The notes under the pieces were generated by a model. The model was not told where the DNA came from, did no database searches, and was given only the letters and a program-made list of their open reading frames with translations. From Desulfuromusa sp. (GTDB lineage: Bacteria; Desulfobacterota; Desulfuromonadia; Desulfuromonadales; Geopsychrobacteraceae), in assembly GCA_027858895.1 (NCBI GenBank), contig JAQIBX010000170.1, positions 1 to 49,676 on the forward strand: a stretch of 49,676 nucleotides of DNA. Reading direction: 5' to 3'. Both the position numbers and the translations under genes were made by a program. Every line of letters starts with the position of its first letter. Position 1 is the first letter of the stretch. This document shows, piece by piece, positions 1 through 6,686 of the stretch.

Positions 1-1
1 T

Positions 2-149
2 TCTGGCCCTGTGGGTGAACCGGCAAGAGTGTGTCACCCATACCCGAATCAACGCCTCTGCGTCTGACCTGAGGTAGGAGCCCGGTGCGGTAATTCCGCA
101 CGCCGGGATCTGTGCGGGGACGCCGGGTAACCGGTGTTCCTACCGCGAC
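2..149 (+). mobile_element. 3' end of a bacterial group II intron (domains V and VI), 5' part outside window
   Basis: Bases 78-110 form a domain V-like hairpin: GAG at the 5' edge, a CCCGG/CCGGG lower stem, a two-base CG bulge, and a TGCGG/CCGCA upper stem with a short AT-rich loop. A second helix (about 118-141) and a pyrimidine-rich tail ending CTACCGCGAC follow, as in domain VI and the 3' splice site of bacterial introns, so the intron should end near 149. A short open frame from base 2 stops with TGA at 65-67, just before domain V, where the intron-encoded reverse transcriptase normally ends; its 21 residues are too few to confirm that. The catalytic body and any maturase domain lie left of the window. 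The call rests on the domain V/VI fold, not on a protein match. Confidence 0.72.
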
Positions 150-439
150 TAGAAATAAATTTCCGGGAACTCTGGTTTATTGTCAAAAGTAGTAAGTTTT
201 GAAAGAATATAGAGAGTAAGCTAAATACGATCTGACCCAACAGTACCTGTCAGATCAAGTCTAAATTACTACAGGTTATATCTCCAGGCCGGTTTCTGGC
301 TCAATAATCTTTAAAGCCCATCTTTCGCAAGGAGGATTGGCGAGCCTTGATGCCAAGTTTACAGAGCGGTTTACAGAGCGGTTAAAATGACAACTGAATA
401 GGGAATCGACGTTACCGGCACACAGCCGGGGGAACCAAG
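150..439. other. Non-coding stretch with small repeats, possible old transposon end
   Basis: No convincing gene is seen here. The sequence is AT-rich. It contains an 8-bp perfect inverted repeat, GATCTGAC/GTCAGATC (229-236 and 249-256, 12-base loop), and a tandem 12-bp duplication TTTACAGAGCGG (358-369 and 370-381). The combination of TGTCAAAAGTA (from 181) and GATCTGACCC (229-238) resembles terminal sequences often seen beside Y1/IS200-like transposases; this is from memory and weak. The intron 3' end lies immediately to the left and a phage-type gene to the right, so this is probably mobile-DNA debris. Confidence 0.35.
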
Positions 440-481
440 ACCCGATGGATAGTCCACCAAGGATTGTCTGTCGGGTTTTTT
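440..481 (+). terminator. Rho-independent terminator-like hairpin before the terminase gene
   Basis: ACCCGA (440-445) pairs with TCGGGT (471-476), and a run of six T follows (476-481). The interior can form a further TCC/GGA helix. The hairpin ends 15 bases before the ATG of the small-terminase gene, so it would end a transcript arriving from the left, or act as a leader structure for that gene. Confidence 0.5.
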
Positions 482-496
482 ACGTTAAGAGGTAAC

Positions 497-1075
497 ATGG
501 CAACACGCAAGAAAATAGATTGGGAAAGTATTCAAGACCAGTATCGGGCTGGTCAGTTATCTATCTCTGAGATAGCCCGTCAACATACTATCACGCCTGG
601 CGCTATCCACAACAAAGCCAAGCGATATGGCTGGTCAAGGGATCTCACAGATAAAGTAAGAGAGCGTGTTAAAGCAAAACTTGTCACAGAGGATGTGACA
701 GGTCACAACGCGGATGCCATTATTGAATCAGCTTCAGATATTGGTGTCGCTGTTATCAGGACGCAAAGAAAAGATATCGCCAAGCTGCAATCACTTGAGC
801 AATCACTATTAAGTGAGCTAGGCGATGAAGAGAATAAGCCAACAAAAGTTCATGTGTCGAATTATCAGGGCGAAGTCAAACTTACGCCTCTATTGATCAC
901 TGTCACAGATAGGGCTTCTGCTCTTCAATCACTAGCCAACGTGCAACACAAGCGCATTCAGCTCCAAAGACAGGCATTCAACCTTGACGATAATAAGGGT
1001 GGCGATAATCCACTGGAAGACTTCTTCAATGAGATCCAGCGCCGGAACCAGGGGTTAAAAATTCGTGAAGATTGA
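497..1075 (+). CDS. Phage terminase small subunit-like protein
   Basis: A 192-aa protein. Its N-terminus (about residues 5-45: IDWESIQDQYRAGQ, then ISEIARQH and AIHNKAKRYGWSRDL) is the helix-turn-helix typical of phage small terminases, which recognise the packaging site and hand DNA to the large subunit. The rest is helical and hydrophilic. The frame could open 11 codons earlier (464), but ATG 497 has AAGAGG a few bases upstream and gives a normal start for the family. No large terminase, portal or capsid gene follows, so this is an orphan prophage gene. It sits between a group II intron end and a tRNA-Arg, consistent with a decayed integrated element. The family call is moderately firm; whether it is functional is unknown. 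Confidence 0.68.
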   Translation: MATRKKIDWESIQDQYRAGQLSISEIARQHTITPGAIHNKAKRYGWSRDLTDKVRERVKAKLVTEDVTGHNADAIIESASDIGVAVIRTQRKDIAKLQSLEQSLLSELGDEENKPTKVHVSNYQGEVKLTPLLITVTDRASALQSLANVQHKRIQLQRQAFNLDDNKGGDNPLEDFFNEIQRRNQGLKIRED

Positions 1076-1240
1076 AGTTACCGAGAATGACACAAACCCG
1101 CCACTGTCATGATCTCGTGTTTACATCACAGAAGGAAGTTTACACGATTAAATACGTATTTTGAGTAAAGCACAGCCTTAGCAAATTAATGGTTTTCTTT
1201 GATAATCCTGATAGAATTGATACTATTGAAGGAGCAAACA

Positions 1241-1384
1241 ATGAAGCTGACCGAGGAAGCCTTAGCGAGAATCCCAGCGAAGTACAAGGTGAAGTTGAAC
1301 AAGCTATCGCCGGAGAGCCGGCAGAAAGTGTTGAGAGCAGCAGAGAGGGTGCTGACAGCGGCACAGGAAAAGATCAAGAAGTAG
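1241..1384 (+). CDS. Small hypothetical protein (47 aa)
   Basis: A 47-residue, lysine/arginine-rich, probably helical protein beginning MKLTEEALARIPAKYKVKLN. ATG 1241 has a strong GAAGGAG ribosome-binding site at 1227-1233, which is why it is chosen over the earlier in-frame ATG at 1199. A different frame is open from 1189 to 1557 (122 aa, acidic and low-complexity) but has no visible ribosome-binding site and is judged a shadow. No family is recognised. It lies between the orphan terminase gene and the secreted COG3904-like protein. Confidence 0.42.
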   Translation: MKLTEEALARIPAKYKVKLNKLSPESRQKVLRAAERVLTAAQEKIKK

Positions 1385-1570
1385 CACCAATACCTAAACA
1401 GGCTGAACAGTCGGTAATCAAACAACGCTCTCCGACACAACCTGAGAATGATACCAAGCTGAAAAAGGAACGCAGCGCAATAGATCCAGAGAACGACACG
1501 TCGATTATGTGTGACCACCGTCTCACTACAGCACTTAACTCGAACTTATCCAGCTAAAGGATTGAAGCAC

Positions 1571-2554
1571 ATGATGGTGAAACTGGTAAGTTCAGTTGTT
1601 CTGGGTATCTTGCTTACTGTAAATTCAAGCATCACCGATGCAGCGAACATAAGTTTCCAGATAGACCAATTTTCAGCCGTAATATCCATTGATGGCGAAA
1701 TTCAAGCTGGCGATTATTTGAAGTTTAGATCGACTGTAACTAATGCATTTGTAGAATCAACTGTCAACTATGAATGGTTTATTAAGAACCTAAAGGAAAA
1801 CAACCCCAAAAGGTATAACGAACTACACGAGAAAACAGGAGATATTGGCGGAGTAATCTCTCTAACTGTTTCGCTTAATTCAGGTGGTGGGTCTCTAGAA
1901 GAAGCCATTAAAATTGGACAATCTACAAGAAAAATGGCTTTAAAAACAAGTGTTGCCGATACCGATGGAGCAGTGTGTAGTAGTGCCTGTTTCTTCGTTT
2001 GGGTTGCAGGCATTAAACGCAGTGTACCCGCTAGAGACGATCCCAAGTGTCTCGGCATCCATAGAGTTTATTTCAAACCAGATCATTACAAAGGCTTGTC
2101 ATCAAGGCGTGCAGAGCAGGTGTACAGTGAAGCTCAAAATACAGCTGTTGCGTATTTGCTGGAGATGGGCGTACCGATAGATATAGCAAATAAATCATTC
2201 CGAATCCCTTCCAATGAAGTGTATTTTCTAAACCAAAACGAAGTCAGCGACCTTGAGGGAATTGTTCCATATTTTGAAGAACTTCTTATCGCGAGGTGTG
2301 GAAGTTACTCTAAACAAGAGGAGAAAGACTATTTAGATTGCCAGATTATTTACCCACAACTGTCACAGGAGCGTTATGCTCAATTTGGTTTACAATTTAA
2401 AAAATCGATATCAAGTAAATGCAATGCATTATCAAGCGGCTATAGAAGTTATTTAGAAAATACATACATGGAAAATAGAAGGTGCAGAAATCTGAACTCC
2501 GATATTGAGAGCTGGAAACGGATTGCGACTTATTTAGGTTTTTCACAGCCGTAA
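1571..2554 (+). CDS. Secreted ClpP/crotonase-fold protein (COG3904-like)
   Basis: A 327-aa protein with an N-terminal signal peptide (about residues 1-25: MMVKLVSSVVLGILLTV, then an AA-type cleavage region near SITDAA). A ClpP/SppA-like domain follows. It has the glycine-rich oxyanion loop SLNSGGGSLEEA (about residues 100-111), the small-residue stretch CSSACFFVWVAGIKRSV that would carry a nucleophilic Ser, and LGIHR with a candidate catalytic His. These match the pattern of COG3904 periplasmic proteins, where the loop is more often NSPGGS. The C-terminal third has four or more Cys (RCGSYSK, LDCQ, KCNAL, RRCRN) and may hold disulfides. ATG 1571 (or 1574) is preferred because AAAGG lies about 10 bases upstream and the signal peptide then begins at residue 1. 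The substrate is unknown. It lies in the mobile-element patch. Confidence 0.6.
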   Translation: MMVKLVSSVVLGILLTVNSSITDAANISFQIDQFSAVISIDGEIQAGDYLKFRSTVTNAFVESTVNYEWFIKNLKENNPKRYNELHEKTGDIGGVISLTVSLNSGGGSLEEAIKIGQSTRKMALKTSVADTDGAVCSSACFFVWVAGIKRSVPARDDPKCLGIHRVYFKPDHYKGLSSRRAEQVYSEAQNTAVAYLLEMGVPIDIANKSFRIPSNEVYFLNQNEVSDLEGIVPYFEELLIARCGSYSKQEEKDYLDCQIIYPQLSQERYAQFGLQFKKSISSKCNALSSGYRSYLENTYMENRRCRNLNSDIESWKRIATYLGFSQP

Positions 2555-2628
2555 GATGAATATACTTAAAAGCCAAAAAAGGGTTCAACTATTAGCCAAA
2601 TTATTAGCTATTTTGGTTTTATACTAAA

Positions 2629-2660
2629 AAGGCACCTAACTCAAATGAGCTAAGTGCCTT
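2629..2660 (-). terminator. Terminator of the tRNA-Ser/tRNA-Arg transcript
   Basis: A perfect AAGGCAC/GTGCCTT outer stem encloses a second TA-CTCA/TGAG-TA helix. Read on the minus strand it lies 7 bases after the tRNA-Arg CCA end and is followed by TTTTTAG. The plus-strand side also has a T-rich tail (ATTTTATT), so it may work in both directions and also end the COG3904-like gene that stops at 2554. Confidence 0.78.
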
Positions 2661-2667
2661 ATTTTAT

Positions 2668-2744
<77 letters not shown>

Positions 2745-2810
2745 ATAAGAGAGGCTTTATCGCTTAATTTAAGGGATTTGTCAATCCCTTTTGGATCTAG
2801 CATATTAAAC

Positions 2811-2976
2811 TGGCGGAGAAGCGGGGATTCTCCCACTTTGTCACCAGCATCACGCTGGCTCCTGCGTCGACTCCCCTGCACTCGCTGACGCGGACGTCCT
2901 GTCCGCTTTTCTGACATTAAGTCAGCGCTTGCTCCGCTTCAAATCCCCACAACAGAGATTCCGTGTTTTATTGTTA
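2811..2976 (-). repeat. rtT-like tRNA-tail repeat unit behind tRNA-Ser(GCU)
   Basis: A 166-bp unit on the 3' side of tRNA-Ser(GCU). It begins (2811-2830) with an exact 20-bp copy of that tRNA's 3' end, including CCA, acceptor strand and T-stem strand (original at 2977-2996). The core, 2841-2946, matches 3121-3226 with one mismatch in 106 bases (2870 A versus 3150 G). The core holds three hairpins, each with a 5-base loop: CCAGC/GCTGG (2844-2858), GCGGAC/GTCCGC (2890-2906) and CTGAC/GTCAG (2911-2925). The ends GGGGATT and AATCCCC are complementary and could close the structure. Established precedent: E. coli tyrT is followed by about 178-bp repeats carrying the last 19 bases of the tRNA and yielding rtT RNA. 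An equivalent RNA here is inferred. Confidence 0.75.
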
Positions 2977-3064
2977 TGGCGGAGAAGCGGGGATTCGAAC
3001 CCCGGGTAGCATACACTACACTCGCTTAGCAGGCGAGCACCATCGGCCTCTCGGTCACTTCTCC
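2977..3064 (-). tRNA. tRNA-Ser (anticodon GCU)
   Basis: An 88-nt class II tRNA with acceptor GGAGAAG/CTTCTCC, discriminator G and encoded CCA. The anticodon stem CTCGC/GCGAG holds loop CTGCTAA, giving GCU, which reads AGU and AGC. It has a long variable arm, and its T arm CGGGG-TTCGAAT-CCCCG is perfect. Its last 20 bases are duplicated at 2811-2830 at the far end of the downstream repeat unit. Confidence 0.96.
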
Positions 3065-3081
3065 GCAATCAACAACTATGC

Positions 3082-3241
3082 AATTTTAAAATGGCGGAGG
3101 AGGTAGGATTGCCCACTTCGTCACCAGCATCACGCTGGCTCCTGCGTCGGCTCCCCTGCACTCGCTGACGCGGACGTCCTGTCCGCTTTTCTGACATTAA
3201 GTCAGCGCTTGCTCCGCTTCAAATCCTGTCAAGATTCGTCT
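3082..3241 (-). repeat. rtT-like tRNA-tail repeat unit behind tRNA-Ser(UGA)
   Basis: A 160-bp unit lying between the two tRNA-Ser genes. A 29-bp direct repeat (3082-3110 and 3242-3270) contains the 3' end of tRNA-Ser(UGA) plus 10 bases of its 3' flank (TTTTAAAATT on the minus strand). The core 3121-3226 equals that of the other unit except for one base, while the tRNA-derived ends differ and in each case match the adjacent tRNA. So the core has either moved between two tRNA-Ser genes and acquired the local tRNA end, or the ends have been converted by the neighbouring tRNA. The closing ends here are AGGATT/AATCCT, where the other unit has GGGGATT/AATCCCC. On the minus strand the core encodes a small Arg-rich frame (start 3197). 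Confidence 0.75.
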
Positions 3242-3251
3242 AATTTTAAAA

Positions 3252-3337
3252 TGGCGGAGGAGGTAGGATTTGAACCCACGGAACTCTCGTTCAACAGTTT
3301 TCAAGACTGCCGCCTTAAGCCACTCGGCCACTCCTCC
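3252..3337 (-). tRNA. tRNA-Ser (anticodon UGA)
   Basis: An 86-nt class II tRNA with acceptor GGAGGAG/CTCCTCC, discriminator G and encoded CCA. The anticodon loop CTTGAAA gives UGA, which reads UCN codons ending in A (and others by wobble). It has a long variable arm. The gene lies 117 bases downstream of serS, whose product charges it. Its 3' end is repeated at 3092-3110. Confidence 0.96.
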
Positions 3338-3381
3338 GGAACATTATCTTATCTATATTTCATTTTCTGAAAAACTTTGGG

Positions 3382-3410
3382 ACTGTATCGAAAATTACTT
3401 TAAAATGCAA
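3382..3410 (-). promoter_or_regulatory. Sigma-70-type promoter for the tRNA-Ser row
   Basis: Read on the minus strand: TTGCAT, a 17-base AT-rich spacer, then TACAGT. This is a good -35/-10 pair in the serS/tRNA-Ser gap, placed about 45 bases before the 5' end of tRNA-Ser(UGA). It would let the tRNA row be transcribed independently of serS. Confidence 0.55.
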
Positions 3411-3454
3411 GCGGAAACAAACGCTACTCAGAACGGTAGGCCTCTGGCATTTGC

Positions 3455-4726
3455 TTATTTTTCGATCTTCTGCAATCCACCCATATAAGGTTGCAGCACT
3501 TGAGGAATCAGCACTGAGCCATCTTCCTGCTGATAATTCTCAAGAATCGCCAGCAGAGTTCGCCCAACTGCCAAACCCGAGCCGTTCAGCGTATGCACTA
3601 ATTCTGGTTTTTTAGCCCCTTCACGCCGAAAGCGGATTGATGCTCGCCGCGCTTGAAAATCACGAAAGTTGGAACAAGAGGAAATTTCCCGATAACATTC
3701 CTGTCCCGGCAACCAAACCTCAATATCAAAAGTCCGCGCAGCCGAAAAGCCAATATCTCCGGTACAGAGATCAATTACCCGGTAAGGAAGCTGCAATAGC
3801 TGTAGAACTTTTTCGGCATTCCCCAGCAATGCCTCTAGTTCGGCATCTGAATCTTCGGGGCGAACAAACTTGACCAACTCAACCTTATTAAACTGATGCT
3901 GGCGAATCAATCCACGGGTATCCTTCCCATGAGAACCCGCTTCCTTGCGAAAACATGGAGTGTAAGCGGTGTAACAGAGGGGCAGATCCTTTTCGGCAAG
4001 GATTTCATCCCGATGGATATTAGTCACTGGGACCTCTGCCGTTGGAATTAAAAACAGGTCCACATCTTCGGTGTGAAACAAATCACTTTCAAACTTGGGC
4101 AGCTGACCAGTTCCAGTCATCGAAACTCGATTAACCAGGAAGGGCGGCAGGGTTTCAGTATAGTTATGTTCGTCTGTATGCAGATCGAGCATAAAATTGA
4201 TCAATGCCCGCTCCAGCCGTGCCCCGGCTCCAAAATAAATACAAAAACGCGCTCCAGAAAGTTTTGCAGCTCGCTCAAAGTCAAGAATGCCAAGATCCTC
4301 ACCAACATCCCAATGTGCTTTGGCTGCAAATTTTAAAGCAGGTTTTTCACCCCAGGTACGAATCTCAACATTATCCTCCTCTGAGATTCCAACCGGACAG
4401 TGCTCATGCGGGATATTCGGAACCCCCATCAGCAGTTCATTGAGTTGTTCTTCCACAACACGCAACTGGTCATCCAACCCTTTGATCAGGCCAGAAACGT
4501 CCTTCATCCGAGCGATTTCATCCTGAACCTGGCTCTTGTCTTTGGTCCGACCAATCAATGTCGAAACTTTATTTTTTTCCGCTTTGAGAGATTCAGCTTC
4601 GTTGAGCAGTTCACGACGCCGTTGATCCAACGTTTGAAAACCAGAAAGATCCACCTTTCCACCACGGGAGGCAAGTGCCTTTTCAGCACCCTCAAAATTT
4701 TCGCGCAAGTATTTAATATCGAGCAT
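3455..4726 (-). CDS. serS: Seryl-tRNA synthetase
   Basis: A 423-aa class II synthetase that charges tRNA-Ser (and tRNA-Sec where present) with serine in the cytoplasm. Residues 1-100 form the long antiparallel coiled-coil arm that grips the long variable arm of tRNA-Ser. The catalytic domain follows, with motif 2 near 259-277 ([20 protein letters not shown]) and motif 3 near 381-400 ([20 protein letters not shown]). Length is normal for the family. ATG 4726 has ACAGGAG upstream. The gene is followed on the same strand by two tRNA-Ser genes, an uncommon linkage of enzyme and substrate RNA. Confidence 0.97.
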   Translation of the reverse strand: MLDIKYLRENFEGAEKALASRGGKVDLSGFQTLDQRRRELLNEAESLKAEKNKVSTLIGRTKDKSQVQDEIARMKDVSGLIKGLDDQLRVVEEQLNELLMGVPNIPHEHCPVGISEEDNVEIRTWGEKPALKFAAKAHWDVGEDLGILDFERAAKLSGARFCIYFGAGARLERALINFMLDLHTDEHNYTETLPPFLVNRVSMTGTGQLPKFESDLFHTEDVDLFLIPTAEVPVTNIHRDEILAEKDLPLCYTAYTPCFRKEAGSHGKDTRGLIRQHQFNKVELVKFVRPEDSDAELEALLGNAEKVLQLLQLPYRVIDLCTGDIGFSAARTFDIEVWLPGQECYREISSCSNFRDFQARRASIRFRREGAKKPELVHTLNGSGLAVGRTLLAILENYQQEDGSVLIPQVLQPYMGGLQKIEK

Positions 4727-4792
4727 GATTTACTCCTGTAAACAACCATAATCCAGTCGGAGAAAAGTTGATAACATGTCTATTCTCGAAGT

Positions 4793-4962
4793 TCAAGGTT
4801 TGTTGGCGTCGCAAAAAGTCCGACCTCCGGTGTTGCAGCGTTTTTTCAGGATCTCGACCTACTTTATGTAGGCCTTCACCCCTGAAAAACCTCTACGCCT
4901 TGTAGGACGAATTTTTTACTTAGCCATCTTATTCTTTTTTGCGAGGGCATCAAGGTTTGTTG
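4793..4962. mobile_element. MITE-like palindromic element flanked by 13-bp direct repeats
   Basis: TCAAGGTTTGTTG occurs at 4793-4805 and again at 4950-4962, enclosing a 144-bp insert (4806-4949). The insert is a nested imperfect palindrome: GTTTTTTCAGG (4840-4850) against CCTGAAAAAC (4880-4889), around a central hairpin CCTAC/GTAGG (4858-4872). An inverted relative lies at 47011-47149, sharing blocks such as GGCGT, TCCGACCT, TTTTTTCAGG, CCTGAAAAA, GCCTTGTAGGACGAA and CTTAGCCAT. Its central hairpin is GACATAC/GTATGTC, so the stem is kept although the bases changed. It codes for nothing. The flanking repeat looks like a target-site duplication, which is an inference. Confidence 0.65.
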
Positions 4963-4990
4963 TTTTGTCCTATCAGTAAACCTCACACGA

Positions 4991-5107
4991 GTGAGAGATG
5001 GATGGTAGCTGCAAGGCACAACACAGATTTTAGCCACAGGCGTAGCGATAGCTACGTCGAGGACAAAAATCAGGGTTGTAACGCCACAGATGCCGTGCAG
5101 CTCTCAC
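4991..5107. repeat. Long imperfect palindrome at the 3' end of the HD-domain gene
   Basis: GTGAGAG (4991-4997) pairs with CTCTCAC (5101-5107), and AGCTGCA-GGC pairs with GCC-TGCAGCT just inside. The interior has GATTTT/AAAATC arms around the central hairpin GTAGC-GATA-GCTAC (about 5042-5055). The last bases overlap the stop codon of the HD gene (5104-5106), so the mRNA of that gene ends in this structure. The type is similar to, but not clearly the same family as, the neighbouring element at 4793-4962. Confidence 0.6.
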
Positions 5108-5679
5108 CCGCTGCCCCCATTGACCCACCATTCGTGATCATCATCAAACCACCACTTTGAAGAGTCTGTCTCCCAGATCGTTTCCGCCAATTGTTTAGCG
5201 ATCTCAGTTTTCAGGCGTAATTTGGAAAAAGGATACCACTCATCAGCATTACGATTTCCCAGATCCTTATGCTCTTTCAGTGACAGGACCATCTCTAACT
5301 GATCTGCATCGTGAGCAAGCTGGGACTCAGGAGTCTCCCTGGCGTTAAATTCCTGCAAGGTGTTTCGATAATCATCACCAAAGGGCAGCTGCCTGGCCAG
5401 ATCCTCCACCGCCTTTTCCTCATCGGCTTGGACATACTTTTTATTGACGTAATTCAGATCACCGGTCCGCGCTTCGGGGATATCGTGAAACAGACACAAC
5501 TGCAATACCCGCCCGACATTGACCTGACCATCCATCTGCGCCAAGGTGTAACCGATCATTGCCGTACGAAAGCTGTGTTCAGCTACCGATTCAGCCCCTG
5601 AACCGAGAAATTGAAATCCGGTTCGCGGCGTGCGCTTGAGCATTCCAACCTCGAACAAAAAATTAGCGAGATTTTTCAT
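5104..5679 (-). CDS. HD-domain phosphohydrolase, YfbR/HDDC2-type 5'-deoxynucleotidase-like
   Basis: A 191-aa HD-superfamily protein. The metal ligands are visible: His35 in SVAEHSF, His65-Asp66 in LFHDIPEARTGD, and a C-terminal Asp in LAHDADQLE (about residue 125). The HDIPE...GD pattern and the length match the HDDC2/YfbR group, whose studied members remove phosphate from deoxynucleoside 5'-monophosphates. The frame is open to 5913, but that extension overlaps the neighbouring transporter gene. ATG 5679 is chosen for the GGAGAC site just upstream and because MKNLANFLFEVGMLK is the usual family start. The C-terminus ends in a short Trp/Gly tail encoded next to a palindrome. Confidence 0.82.
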   Translation of the reverse strand: MKNLANFLFEVGMLKRTPRTGFQFLGSGAESVAEHSFRTAMIGYTLAQMDGQVNVGRVLQLCLFHDIPEARTGDLNYVNKKYVQADEEKAVEDLARQLPFGDDYRNTLQEFNARETPESQLAHDADQLEMVLSLKEHKDLGNRNADEWYPFSKLRLKTEIAKQLAETIWETDSSKWWFDDDHEWWVNGGSG

Positions 5680-5702
5680 ACAACGTCTCCACAAAACATT
5701 TC

Positions 5703-6584
5703 TCAGCCGTGCCAGACCAGAAAAACACCCATCAGAATGAGTGCCGTCGAAGCCAAACGGATACGACCAAAAGATTCTCCAAGAAACAATAGTCCGATCA
5801 GTACACCAATCAGAAGGCTGACCTGTCTTACAGGAACTGCATAACTGACCGGCGCTAATTGCAATCCGAAACGGAACGACAAAAAAGAAGCCATAATAAC
5901 CGGCCCTGACCAAAGAATCAGCTTAGGATTCTGCCGCCATCCTCCCAAAATCCGACCCTGGTAACGGGGGCGCAGCAGATTCAGTGACATGAAGCTAAAC
6001 ATGAAAAAGACCAGAACATAAGTAAACTGGTAAGCGGAATAGCTATCGACACCAGTTTTATCGATCACTGAGCCGATCGAATAGATAAATCCGGCCAACA
6101 GCGCCGCCTGTACCGAACGATTACCTAACTGGGTAAATGGGCGCAGGATTTCTTCCAGAGATAACCCTCGCAACTGAATACAGTAGGCCCCCAGAGCAAT
6201 CAACACGATCCCGGCAACCCCGATCAAACTCAAATTTTCCCCAAGAAAGAGCACCCCCCAAATCGGCACATAAAGCATTGCGGTCTGTGCCAGCGGATAA
6301 GTGACCGACAAATCCCCTTCTCGATATGCGAAGCCACCCAGCCAGTGGTAAAGTACAAAACAAATGGCAGCCGAAGCAGAAAGAAGTACTAAATGTAAGG
6401 TCAGCCTTGGAAATAATCCTAATCCTGCGGTCAGCAGAGTCATCATGCTCCAGGAAGAGAGAAACATCCACCAGATAAAAATGGTCTTATCGCGACTCTG
6501 CTTCACCATCAGGTTCCACAGCGCATGCATCAAAGCAGAAAAAATAATGAATAACAGAGCAAGTGTTTCCATGGCGGGCATCAC
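5703..6584 (-). CDS. EamA/DMT-family transporter
   Basis: A 293-aa inner-membrane protein with about ten hydrophobic segments arranged as two EamA repeats. The first contains LMHALWNLMVKQ and FAYREGDLSVTYPLAQ; the second contains FIYSIGSVIDKTG and SYAVPVRQVSLLIGVL. This is typical of the drug/metabolite transporter superfamily. The substrate cannot be read from sequence. The start is uncertain: GTG 6584 is the longest, ATG 6572 (METLALLF) is equally plausible, and no strong ribosome-binding site is seen for either. It lies 23 bases upstream of the HD-domain gene on the same strand and is divergent from fumC. Confidence 0.8.
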   Translation of the reverse strand: MMPAMETLALLFIIFSALMHALWNLMVKQSRDKTIFIWWMFLSSWSMMTLLTAGLGLFPRLTLHLVLLSASAAICFVLYHWLGGFAYREGDLSVTYPLAQTAMLYVPIWGVLFLGENLSLIGVAGIVLIALGAYCIQLRGLSLEEILRPFTQLGNRSVQAALLAGFIYSIGSVIDKTGVDSYSAYQFTYVLVFFMFSFMSLNLLRPRYQGRILGGWRQNPKLILWSGPVIMASFLSFRFGLQLAPVSYAVPVRQVSLLIGVLIGLLFLGESFGRIRLASTALILMGVFLVWHG

Positions 6585-6686
6585 TGTTGATTGTCGTTGG
6601 GGAAGAAAGCCTCTTTACAGTTTTCGGGAACACGCTATCATTGTGATTAAGCGAAGATCAACCTTTAGAATTAAAAGGATTAGAAT

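Noticed and set aside
1189-1557. 122-aa acidic open frame
   Set aside because: No ribosome-binding site and low-complexity composition; the overlapping 47-aa frame at 1241 has a strong site. Kept only as a low-interest finding.
2811-3270. A short CRISPR-like array
   Set aside because: There are only two units of 160-166 bp, with long cores and tRNA-derived ends. There is no short repeat/spacer periodicity and no cas gene.
5680-5913. Upstream extension of the HD-domain frame (78 extra codons)
   Set aside because: It overlaps the EamA transporter gene in another frame, looks like shadow translation, and ATG 5679 has a good ribosome-binding site and a family-like N-terminus.
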